Part shown: positions 6,921-14,124 of the stretch, piece by piece
Layout: every line of letters begins with the position of its first letter
Position numbering within the stretch: position 1 is the first letter of the stretch
Origin: Hyphomicrobiales bacterium
Lineage (GTDB): Bacteria > Pseudomonadota > Alphaproteobacteria > Rhizobiales > Rhizobiaceae
DNA: 64,000 nt
Reading direction: 5' to 3'
NCBI GenBank assembly: GCA_900473915.1
Contig: UCNG01000012.1
Location: 1-64,000 of the forward strand
Made by a program: the position numbers and the translations under genes
The notes under the pieces: model-generated
Database searches by the model: none
Told to the model about the DNA's origin: nothing
The model's input: only the letters and a program-made list of their open reading frames with translations

Positions 6921-7698
6921 TGGGTTCGTCCTCTTTGTCATCCGGTGTCGGGCTGTCGTTGGGGGCACCGCCGGGAGTGTTCGGATTGATGTGCGGATTG
7001 CCGAATTCGTTGCCGCCTTCATATGGCTCCATATCGAGCCACTGGCGCGCTTCGTTCGGGTTGAGCACCTTGGCGCTAATCAGGCTGGAAATGGCCGTTG
7101 CACGGGCTGTCAGGTCTGCACGGGTGAGGTCGTCGCGGTCGAAGGCGATGCGATAGCGCTTGCGCTCTTCCTTGGAGAGCAATGCGCGGCCAAGACCGAC
7201 CTCAAGGGCCTTCAGCCACGGCTCAAGACAGTAGGTCAGGAACTCGCGGCCCATCTGTTCGGAATTGCTCCACGTGGCCCGATCAAGCTCGAATAGCATC
7301 GAAGGCGGGACACGGAAGGCGCGGGCTATTTCACCGATCTGGAACTTGCGAAGCTCAAGGAACTGGGCGTCAACGCTATTCAGCGTCATAGGCTTCCATT
7401 TGGCACCGTCCCAAAGAACCGCGGTCTTGCCAGCGTTGGCAGCCCCTTCCATGGCTTTGCGCCATGCGAGGAGCATCTTCTTCGCGCCTTCGTCACCGAT
7501 GTTCTTTTCGTTCTCGATCACACCGCCGGGACGAGCACCATACTTGAAGAGGTTGCCTGCATGCTTCTCCATCTCACGCGCTGCGCCAATGGCATCAGCG
7601 GCGAGATTAAGCGGGCATCGATCGAACGTGCCGCGCACCTGAATAATGTCGCGGGCCGGGACCGGCTGGTCCAGCTGCTTGTGCCGATTTTGTATGAG
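6910..7698 (-). pseudogene. Phage portal protein, 5'-truncated
   Basis: The frame encodes about the C-terminal 250 residues of an HK97-type portal (family usually ~400). Recognisable are PARDIIQVRGTFDRCPLNL, the ARPGGVI segment, FQIGEIARAFRVPPSML and ISAKVLNPNEARQWLD. Portal-like coding runs upstream to about 7675-7690 with no proper start codon, then meets a stop at 7699-7701. The N-terminal ~150 residues are gone, together with the terminase genes that normally lie upstream. The junction abuts the AT-rich plus-strand gene at 7723, marking a deletion or replacement. Confidence 0.82.
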
Positions 7699-7722
7699 TT
7701 AGTAACAAGAAGGGTGATACAG

Positions 7723-8355
7723 ATGGTGAAGCCGCGAGAAAATAGAATTCCGATTATGATGTCGGATGAGGAACTTCAGATCGTTGATGATTGGCGCTAT
7801 GAGAACCGAGTGGCGACTAGATCAGAAGCAATTCGAAGGCTTTGCAAGATTGCGCATAGTCTAGATCAAGTAATCCCTAGCGCGACTGACCACGTTGAAT
7901 GGCTAGTTCACGAAGCTCGACAGCTTTATGATTTTGCTTTGGAAAGTCAGGATAGAGCAGCGCGAGGCGAAGAGATAACAATCTCTGATTTTGCTGGATA
8001 TTCTGATAATATACTTCGCAGGGCTGAACTTATTTATATGATATTGTTCAGAGAAAACAACAGAATTGTGCCTCTTTCTGACGAAGGAAAAATGTCCTCT
8101 GCTTTTAGCAACTCCCAAGCAAGTGAGGATCAGATCAGTCGGATTATATCCGCTTACGCCGAGCAAGAAGACCTATACTCTGATGCTACTGCCATTAAGG
8201 TAATCCGAGAAAATATGTCCGAAGATGAGAGGGCCGCCTACAAAAAAATGACGGGGGAACGCAAAATGAGCTTTTGGACTGAAAAAATTGCGGAGTACCG
8301 GCGCACCCTGCCTGCATATTCCGACAAGTCAGACACACAGACCGGAGACGCGTAA
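7723..8355 (+). CDS. Ribbon-helix-helix-like protein with unknown C-terminal domain
   Basis: A 210-residue protein. Residues ~6-45 (NRIPIMMSDEELQIVDDWRY...TRSEAIRRLCKIA) match the ribbon-helix-helix DNA-binding pattern. The remaining ~165 residues are helical and unrecognised. The gene is clearly more AT-rich than the flanking head genes and integrase, suggesting separate acquisition. Its stop codon overlaps the integrase start (TAATG), so it is coupled to integrase and may regulate it. It could be the element's repressor or a cargo gene. Confidence 0.6.
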   Translation: MVKPRENRIPIMMSDEELQIVDDWRYENRVATRSEAIRRLCKIAHSLDQVIPSATDHVEWLVHEARQLYDFALESQDRAARGEEITISDFAGYSDNILRRAELIYMILFRENNRIVPLSDEGKMSSAFSNSQASEDQISRIISAYAEQEDLYSDATAIKVIRENMSEDERAAYKKMTGERKMSFWTEKIAEYRRTLPAYSDKSDTQTGDA

Positions 8356-9509
8356 TGAAAGGTCACATCCGCGAACGCTCGCCCGGTAAATGGGCAATCG
8401 TCCTTGACGTTCCCGATCCAGAAACTGGTCAGCGCCGTCGCAAGTGGCATACCTTCCACGGCACAAAACGGCAGGCCGAAACCGAATGCGCCCGTCTTAT
8501 CGCTGAATTAGACGGCGGAAGCTATATCGAGCCATCGAAAACGACGGTGCGCGATTACTTCACGCGGTGGCTTGCGCATGAGAAGGCGAACGTCTCTCCA
8601 AAGACGCATCAGCGCTATGAAGAATTGCTGCTGAAGAATGTTGCGCCGGTTATCGGGTCGCTCACGTTGAATAAGCTGTCATCTGCTCGCATTGACGGAT
8701 GCTGGCAGAAGCTGCTTGAAAGCGGGCGTAGAGACGGGAAGGGCGGTTTGTCGCCGCGTACGGTGCACTATTGCCGCCGTGTGATGCTGACAGCGATGGA
8801 TCAGGCTCTGAAGTGGAACTTGCTGAAAAAGAACCCCGTGGCGCTAACTCGCCCTCCGAAGGTCGAGCGGGAAACCATGGAGGCTTATACAGCCTCACAG
8901 ACAGCCGTTCTGCTTGACGAACTGAAAGATACGCGGATTTATATTCCCGCGCTCCTGGCGGCGCTCTGTGGTCTTCGCAGGGGTGAAATTCTCGCTCTAC
9001 GCTGGCGCGATGTCGATCTGACTAACGGGCTGCTTTCGATCAAGGAAAGCGCGGAGGAGGTCGGCAAGGAAGTGCGCTACAAGGAAACCAAATCCGGCAA
9101 GGCGCGCACTGTGGCGCTGTCCTCGACTGTGAAGGAAGAATTGAACCGCCACAGGGTAGGGCAGGCGGAAGAGCAATTGAAGCTTGGTATGCGACCGGAT
9201 GACAATTCGTTCGTTGTTGCGCAGATCGATGGGCGACCGCTCAAGCCGACCTCATTGACCCACGAATGGACAAGACTGGTTGCGAAGACATCGTTGCCCC
9301 GCATCCGGTTTCACGATCTCCGGCACTCTCATGCTACCCAGCTTCTCGCTGCTGGTGTCCATCCGAAGATCGCCAGTGAGCGTCTTGGACATTCGACAAT
9401 CGGGATCACGCTCGATCTTTATTCGCACGTAATGCCAGGAATGCAGGCAAATGCTGCGGAGCAAGTTGACGCCGCCATAAAAGCTGCTAAGAAAGCCTCC
9501 GAAAAGTAA
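8355..9509 (+). CDS. int: Tyrosine recombinase, phage-type integrase
   Basis: A 384-residue site-specific recombinase. Residues 1-60 form an Arm-DNA-binding AP2-like domain (GKWAIVLDVPDPETGQRRRKW...). Residues ~64-155 are the core SAM-like domain. The catalytic domain shows R208 in GLRRGEILALRW, K246 in the beta-hairpin, H320-x-x-R323 in FHDLRHSHATQL, H346 in RLGHS and nucleophile Y356 in LDLYSHV. All residues are present, so it should be active. It lies 77 bases from the right att core. The paired GGTAGCAA arm-site candidates begin four bases past its stop. Confidence 0.95.
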   Translation: MKGHIRERSPGKWAIVLDVPDPETGQRRRKWHTFHGTKRQAETECARLIAELDGGSYIEPSKTTVRDYFTRWLAHEKANVSPKTHQRYEELLLKNVAPVIGSLTLNKLSSARIDGCWQKLLESGRRDGKGGLSPRTVHYCRRVMLTAMDQALKWNLLKKNPVALTRPPKVERETMEAYTASQTAVLLDELKDTRIYIPALLAALCGLRRGEILALRWRDVDLTNGLLSIKESAEEVGKEVRYKETKSGKARTVALSSTVKEELNRHRVGQAEEQLKLGMRPDDNSFVVAQIDGRPLKPTSLTHEWTRLVAKTSLPRIRFHDLRHSHATQLLAAGVHPKIASERLGHSTIGITLDLYSHVMPGMQANAAEQVDAAIKAAKKASEK

Positions 9510-9512
9510 TTC

Positions 9513-9531
9513 GGTAGCAAATCGGTAGCAA
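9513..9531 (+). promoter_or_regulatory. Paired GGTAGCAA repeats, likely integrase arm sites (right)
   Basis: GGTAGCAA occurs at 9513-9520 and 9524-9531, the same 11-bp period and orientation as the pair at 1793-1811. They sit between the integrase stop and the right att core. Function as arm-binding sites is inferred. Confidence 0.6.
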
Positions 9532-9539
9532 ACAGCGAT

Positions 9540-9568
9540 TTGACGCTTCTCCCGAAATCGGGATTAGA
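9540..9568 (+). promoter_or_regulatory. Element-borne promoter for tRNA-Ser
   Basis: TTGACG (9540-9545), a 17-bp spacer and ATTAGA (9563-9568) make a good sigma-70-type promoter whose start would be ~10 bases before the tRNA 5' end. It lies entirely on the element side of the att core. The spacer contains a CCCGA-AA-TCGGG dyad. Integration separated the tRNA from its native upstream region, so this promoter probably drives the tRNA now. Confidence 0.55.
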
Positions 9569-9586
9569 AAACAATATCAATTACTT

Positions 9587-9625
9587 GGAGGGGTGGCCGA
9601 GCGGTTTAAGGCACCGGTCTTGAAA
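9587..9625 (+). repeat. attR core: 5' half of intact tRNA-Ser
   Basis: Exact 39-bp copy of 1635-1673. Crossover must have occurred within or 5' of the anticodon loop, because the identity ends there. The element therefore lies on the 5' side of the tRNA gene, unlike most tRNA-targeting elements, which restore the 3' half. Confidence 0.9.
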
Positions 9626-9676
9626 ACCGGCGTGCGAGAGATCGTACCGTGGGTTCGAATCCCACCCCCTCCGCCA
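9587..9676 (+). tRNA. tRNA-Ser(UGA)
   Basis: The sequence folds as a class II tRNA: acceptor GGAGGGG pairs with CCCCTCC, the anticodon stem CCGGT/ACCGG holds loop CTTGAAA with anticodon TGA, and a long variable arm (GCGTGCGAGAGATCGTACC region) marks tRNA-Ser. The T-loop GTTCGAATC is normal. G73 and an encoded CCA follow (9674-9676). The 5' 39 bases are the att core shared with 1635-1673; the 3' half is original chromosome. Confidence 0.96.
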
Positions 9677-10094
9677 TAAAATCATGAATTAATTTTGCAA
9701 AACTTGTTGACGAACATTGATGCTTTTAGTCGATGCCAGTGAAGCTATTAAGCACGTCCTCCCCGCTGCTTAAAACAGTGATGCTATCCGGTTCAGCAAA
9801 TGTTATGGTGCTGCGCCAATTGTGGTCAATATATTGACCCCTAACCTGAGGAGACGTTTTTTAGCCTGTATTCCAGCCATTTCTTTTCTGAATGGATGGA
9901 AGACGAAAGGCAAAATACATATATCCGGAAAGAATGGCAGAGAATATGTCGGCATTTCATCTCTTTTCGGTCGTCCGTACGTCTCAAACGAGGTGGAAGT
10001 TCAAACGGGGGCATGGTTTGCAATTGTTGTTGTCGATGCTCAATGTTCATAACATCCCTGCCGGAGAATCTGGCTGGGCGCGGTCAGAACTGTC
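9677..10094. other. Intergenic region between tRNA-Ser and AraC gene
   Basis: Short frames on both strands overlap each other and show no family resemblance. The region presumably holds the tRNA terminator and the AraC promoter. No strong hairpin or promoter could be fixed. Confidence 0.4.
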
Positions 10095-11126
10095 ATGACC
10101 GCTAACGACATATTCATTTCAACCGCGATGGTTGAAAGCAAGGATCGCACCGATTTCTGGCGGGCCACGACCGGGCCGATTTTTGAGCCATCACCCGTCC
10201 CGGATGAATGGCACACACCGCTGGAGGGCATACTTCGAGCGCGTCCACTCGGTTCTCTGGTGGTGGGATCGACGACATTCAACAACCAAAGTTTCAGTCG
10301 AGATCGCCGGAGCATCGTGCAGGGTGGTCTGGATTATTATTTCGTGCAGATCGCGACCTCAGGCGGCATGAGAGGCGATTTCAACGGAGTCAATGTCAAG
10401 GCGGATGTTGGTGATATCTTGATCACAGATTTGACGCAGACGCTGAGAAGCCAAACCGAAGCGGGTCACAGAGATTCCGTCCTGATCAGCCGCAAACCCC
10501 TCGAAAAAGCTGTTGGATTTAGAAACCTTCATGGGGTCGTTCTAAAGGCGGGACAGCCAATGACCCAATATCTGGTCACCTGCCTCGGTGGGCTCTATGC
10601 CCTCTGCCCTTCGTTGTCCGATGCGCAGGCAGCAGCGGTTGAAGAAGCTGTCATCGGATTGCTGGCGGCCGCGTTAAGGGGAGAAGAATCGGAACAATCC
10701 GATGATTACTCCTCTCCGCTCGGGTTAGTGTTACGGCAGCGGGTACTGGAGTTCATGTCGCAGAACATCCATCTGCCGGAAATGTCTTTGGAACTCATTC
10801 AGCGTCGCTTTAACGTGTCGCGCTCCCATCTTTATCGCGCTTTTGCGGCTGATGGCGGCGTCGCCAAGGTTTTGCGAGATATGCGGCTAGATGCAGCTTT
10901 TCTGGAATTAACCAGGACAGATCGTCCGTCCCGCTTTATTTCGGAGATCGCCTTCAGTTGCGGCTTTTCCAGCAGTAATCAGTTTCTGCGAGGGTTTCGC
11001 GCGCGCTTTGGCGTCACGCCAAGTGAAGCGCGGGAAGCAAAACTTATTTTTCCATCAGGCATGCGACCGAACCCTGATTTGATGGCGTATTTCGTAGGTG
11101 TCCGCAACCAGGCCGTCCAGTTATAG
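10095..11126 (+). CDS. AraC-family transcriptional regulator
   Basis: A 343-residue regulator. Residues ~40-200 look like the AraC_binding_2 sensory domain (SIVQGGLDYYFVQIATSGG ... ADVGDILITDLTQ). Residues ~225-325 hold the two-helix-turn-helix domain (ISEIAFSCGFSSSNQFLRGFRARFGVTPSEARE is typical). The ligand is unknown. Its 3' side is an AT-rich gap and its 5' side the integration locus, so no operon partner points to a target. Confidence 0.88.
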   Translation: MTANDIFISTAMVESKDRTDFWRATTGPIFEPSPVPDEWHTPLEGILRARPLGSLVVGSTTFNNQSFSRDRRSIVQGGLDYYFVQIATSGGMRGDFNGVNVKADVGDILITDLTQTLRSQTEAGHRDSVLISRKPLEKAVGFRNLHGVVLKAGQPMTQYLVTCLGGLYALCPSLSDAQAAAVEEAVIGLLAAALRGEESEQSDDYSSPLGLVLRQRVLEFMSQNIHLPEMSLELIQRRFNVSRSHLYRAFAADGGVAKVLRDMRLDAAFLELTRTDRPSRFISEIAFSCGFSSSNQFLRGFRARFGVTPSEAREAKLIFPSGMRPNPDLMAYFVGVRNQAVQL

Positions 11127-11624
11127 CTATATTCAGGCAGGGCACTAGGATGATCGTCGCGGGGGAAACCTATACATTTGTTGCCGTCAAACATGCGAGG
11201 TTTAGCTTGCGGGCTTGACGGGGCAAGCTCAAAATATTCACAACGTCCCATTGGTGTTAATGCCAATAAAAATCATGAACATTATCGCTACGACGACTGC
11301 AAATAATGCAAGTGATTGAAGGAAAGATAATGTATCTATTTCCATATTCATTATATCCTAAAATATTATATATATAAATAATATCATATTTTATACTAGC
11401 AAAATAATCGACAGTCAATTCAATTGCTGATATGATCGAGAATTATTCGAAATGGTGTATATAGTAATTGTGTAATATACATATATCTGTTTTTGGTATA
11501 ACGATTATCTCAACATTGCCAAAAATATTGTTGCGGATCGATAAAAGGTTCGAAGAAGTTTTGTTCTGGATAATGCGTAGAACAAAATGAATGGAGGGCT
11601 TTCAATGGCTTCGTTTTTATAACT
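11127..11624. other. AT-rich intergenic region
   Basis: About 500 bases, strongly AT-rich at 11340-11500. The only coding candidate is the tiny minus-strand frame at 11238-11351. No repeat, tRNA or clear terminator was found. Confidence 0.5.
11238..11351 (-). CDS. Candidate 37-residue single-span membrane protein
   Basis: The frame starts at ATG (11349-11351), preceded by an AGGAT ribosome-site-like sequence five to six bases upstream in an AT-rich leader. It encodes MNMEIDTLSFLQSLALF followed by a hydrophobic run (AVVVAIMFMIFIGI) and ends NTNGTL. The amphipathic start, single membrane span and short polar tail are like known small membrane proteins. It is too short for automatic callers. 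No family is recognised. Conservation in relatives would settle it. Confidence 0.5.
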   Translation of the reverse strand: MNMEIDTLSFLQSLALFAVVVAIMFMIFIGINTNGTL

Positions 11625-12053
11625 TCAGGAAGCTTCTTCTTCGATCGCATTCTGAGCGACCTGTTCGATACCGCCATTGAAACGTTCTGCAGCGAGTAAT
11701 CCGAGCCAAACGGCGATGAGGCATAGCACAACCGAAAAGCCGATATTGAATAATGCCTTGCTGGGTTGGCCTGCCCGGAGGAGATCCATTGTCTGGAGGC
11801 TGAATGACGAGAAAGTGGTGAAGCCGCCGCACACGCCGACCATGAAGGCGATGCGCCAGATTTCAGGTACAGGAAAGCGGCCTTGTTCCAGTGTCAACGC
11901 GCCGAAAAACGAGATCGCAAACGAACCGACGATATTTATGACGATGGTACCCCAGGGAAGTTCACGGCTTATCGGCAACATCAAGAGGGCCAGCCAGTAT
12001 CGCGCGACGCTTCCGATCGCCCCGCCAAGCGCCACCATGAGAGTTGCTTGCAT
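11625..12053 (-). CDS. crcB: CrcB/Fluc fluoride ion channel
   Basis: A 142-residue four-span inner-membrane protein of the CrcB/Fluc family, which exports fluoride as a dimer. Signatures are [10 protein letters not shown] near the N-terminus, [17 protein letters not shown] with the central Asn, and [13 protein letters not shown], the break-helix Phe/Thr/Ser pore motif. I chose the ATG at 12051-12053 over a TTG six codons earlier. A hairpin lies in the leader at 12082-12103. I could not match the leader to the fluoride riboswitch. Confidence 0.93.
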   Translation of the reverse strand: MQATLMVALGGAIGSVARYWLALLMLPISRELPWGTIVINIVGSFAISFFGALTLEQGRFPVPEIWRIAFMVGVCGGFTTFSSFSLQTMDLLRAGQPSKALFNIGFSVVLCLIAVWLGLLAAERFNGGIEQVAQNAIEEEAS

Positions 12054-12081
12054 TATTCTATGTCCATTCAATATTGGTTAG

Positions 12082-12110
12082 AGGCTTTGCCATCTGGAAG
12101 CCTGGTTTTT
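12082..12110. terminator. Hairpin in crcB leader
   Basis: AGGCTT/AAGCCT (6-bp stem, 10-nt loop) is followed on the plus strand by GGTTTTT, so it resembles a weak plus-strand terminator. On the minus strand it lies 29 bases before the crcB start and could affect translation. Confidence 0.3.
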
Positions 12111-12300
12111 GCTCCACGCGGCATCGCACTCTTCTCCTGTTTCAATTCAAGCAGGAGTCATCAGCCAATTGCTGGCAGTTTCGGGAGAACCCCATTCCCA
12201 TCACGTATGGCGAAAGCCATCGGGAGATTTATACAGAAAATTGGGACCGCCCGTCAATCTGACGGGGGATGGCAGCGCCCACCGAATTGCAAACCGACAA

Positions 12301-12813
12301 TCAGTTGAGAGCGCCGCTTTTACGGCGGCCCAGACGGCGTTTTGCGGCGTCGCTTGCGCGATAGATGAATGAAGCCGGCGCCGGCAAGGTGCGCCGCATG
12401 AAGGCGACCTTGCGCAGATAGTTTTCGATTTTCCAGGTTGCCCATGTGCCGCCGCGGAAATAGGCAACGTCACCCGCCCGCAAGGTGCGGGTGCCACCGT
12501 CCGCATCGGTGACATGGACTTCGCCTTCAAGGATATAGACGGTTTCGTCCCAACCGAAATACCAGCGGAAGGTGCCTGCGGTGCAATCCCAAACAGCCGT
12601 ATAGGCTGCCCTGTCCTTGCTTGCCGATTGCTCGCTGGAGCGGGCATGCGGATTGCCTTCCAGCACCCAGTCAGGATTGATCGGTGCGGGTTTCAATTCC
12701 ATTTCCATTGCATTGTCGGAGACCACAGCTGGCCCCTTGTGCGCGATGAATATCCCCGGCATGGTTCGAGCGACAGCAATAACTGCACTTGCAAACATAA
12801 ATTTCCAAGCCAT
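12301..12813 (-). CDS. Cupin-domain protein
   Basis: A 170-residue protein with a C-terminal single cupin barrel of the DUF861 / EutQ-like type: WDCTAGTFRWYFGWDETVYILEGEVHVTD, then LRAGDVAYFRGGTWATWKIENYLRKVAFMR. The first ~25 residues are hydrophobic (FMFASAVIAVA) and may anchor or export it. The gene follows the siderophore MFS gene by 88 bases on the same strand, so it may be the third gene of that operon. Substrate unknown. Confidence 0.8.
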   Translation of the reverse strand: MAWKFMFASAVIAVARTMPGIFIAHKGPAVVSDNAMEMELKPAPINPDWVLEGNPHARSSEQSASKDRAAYTAVWDCTAGTFRWYFGWDETVYILEGEVHVTDADGGTRTLRAGDVAYFRGGTWATWKIENYLRKVAFMRRTLPAPASFIYRASDAAKRRLGRRKSGALN

Positions 12814-12901
12814 GATTTCCCCGATTGGCTGCTACCTCTCAGATAGCGGCCAATCGTCAGAATTCGGTTAAAGCATGGGCGAAATCGATCGCTATATGCA
12901 A

Positions 12902-14116
12902 CTAATGCGATGGGCGCACGCGGCAGAGTTTCCACATCAGCGGCGCTGCGAGAATTGCGATAGCGCCGACGCCCGCGAAGAAAGGGCCATATCCGAAATA
13001 TTGTGCCAGATAGCCCGATGCGACACCGCCCGCCATGCTGATCAGAGCATCCATGCACTGGAACAGGGTGAAGTCCACACCGGCCTGTTTCGGGTCTGAC
13101 CAGTGCATAAACTGCGCATAAAGCGCGACGAAACCCAGCGCCACGACGCCGGATGAGCTTGCAACCGCGACCGCGATGAGGGCGAGGCCCGCGTTCTTGT
13201 CGGCGGAATGGAGTGCAAAGAACAGGAAGCACAAAGCCTGCAACAGCAGGGCAGCGACGAGAATGCCGCGAACGCCGAACACGCGAACCAACCAGCCACC
13301 AGCCAGCGCTGCGGCAAGGCCGATGAACATGCTGCCAGCTCCGTTCAAAATTCCGACTGTCGTAAGGTCAAGTCCGGCATCGATAAGAAAGGGACCGAGC
13401 ATTGCCAGTCCGGCCTTTTGCGCAATCACATAGACCGCAGCCGCCGCAAGGCCGCGTCTGATCTCTGGTCGCCGCCATGCTGCAAGCAGGGAAGGGGTGT
13501 GCGGACGGTCTTCGATCTTGTCGCGGCCGCGCGAAAAGAGTGCGAAGGGCAGGCCCAGCAGCACGAGGACTGCCGCCATGGCCCATATGGCCACCTGCCA
13601 GCCCGCTTTGTCGACGAGGACCAGAAAAGCACCCGCACCGATGGCGGACCCGAGATAGGCGCCGCCCACCTGTGCCGCATTGCCCCAACCGTAGTTCTCC
13701 GGCGACAGGCTTTGCACTGCAAAGCCGTCACAGGCAATGTCCATGGTGGCCGTGGCAAAAGCAATGATAGCAAGAATAGTGAGCAGCAGATTGACCTTCC
13801 CAGGATCGACGAATCCGATGGCAAGAAGGCATAGGACGGACAAGATGCCGCCGCCAAGGATGATGGTGGCGGTGCGGGTTTTTCCCGCCGGAGGCAGGCG
13901 GAAACGTTCGACCGCAGGTGCCCAGAGAAATTTGAGCGCCCAGGGCAGAATGATGAGTGAAACAAGGCCGATCTGGTCGAGCGATACGCCATTATCGCGC
14001 ATGATCGCCGGCAAGCCAGTCCACGTCATGCCGCCGATCACGCTTTGGGCGATGTAGAGGCCTCCGATCGTCGCAAACACGGCGATCGGTGACGGTGCTT
14101 TTTCAATCCGTTCCAT
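12902..14116 (-). CDS. MFS transporter, RhtX/FptX-like siderophore permease
   Basis: A 404-residue 12-span major facilitator of the RhtX/FptX/AmpG-like group, which moves ferri-siderophores across the inner membrane without an ABC system. Family-like segments include GLYIAQSVIGGMTWTGLPAIMRDNGVSL near the start, LPWALKFLWAPAVERFR and TATMDIACDGFAVQ. The ATG at 14114-14116 lies 8 bases past the TonB-receptor stop, so the two are one operon. Together receptor and MFS form a complete uptake route. Substrate class is inferred. Confidence 0.85.
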   Translation of the reverse strand: MERIEKAPSPIAVFATIGGLYIAQSVIGGMTWTGLPAIMRDNGVSLDQIGLVSLIILPWALKFLWAPAVERFRLPPAGKTRTATIILGGGILSVLCLLAIGFVDPGKVNLLLTILAIIAFATATMDIACDGFAVQSLSPENYGWGNAAQVGGAYLGSAIGAGAFLVLVDKAGWQVAIWAMAAVLVLLGLPFALFSRGRDKIEDRPHTPSLLAAWRRPEIRRGLAAAAVYVIAQKAGLAMLGPFLIDAGLDLTTVGILNGAGSMFIGLAAALAGGWLVRVFGVRGILVAALLLQALCFLFFALHSADKNAGLALIAVAVASSSGVVALGFVALYAQFMHWSDPKQAGVDFTLFQCMDALISMAGGVASGYLAQYFGYGPFFAGVGAIAILAAPLMWKLCRVRPSH

Positions 14117-14124
14117 AGCGTTGA

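Larger units (their letters stand above)
1635..9625. mobile_element. Integrated prophage-like element, defective
   Basis: The ~7.95-kb element is bounded by a 39-bp exact direct repeat (1635-1673 and 9587-9625) equal to the 5' half of tRNA-Ser through the anticodon loop. It encodes a tyrosine integrase at the right end, an excisionase-like protein at the left end and HK97-type head genes on the minus strand. Terminase, tail fibre, full tape measure and lysis genes are absent. The portal gene is 5'-truncated and the connector gene looks like a fusion. It is therefore a degraded prophage or the remnant of a capsid-carrying satellite. Integrase and att sites look intact, so excision may still be possible. 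Confidence 0.88.

Noticed and set aside
9822-10105. Several overlapping short frames upstream of the AraC gene
   Set aside because: All three plus frames and a minus frame are open here simultaneously; none has a family resemblance or a good start.
12054-12300. Fluoride riboswitch upstream of crcB
   Set aside because: I looked for the GGCGATG...CGCC pseudoknot pattern on the minus strand and found only a simple hairpin; not supportable by eye.
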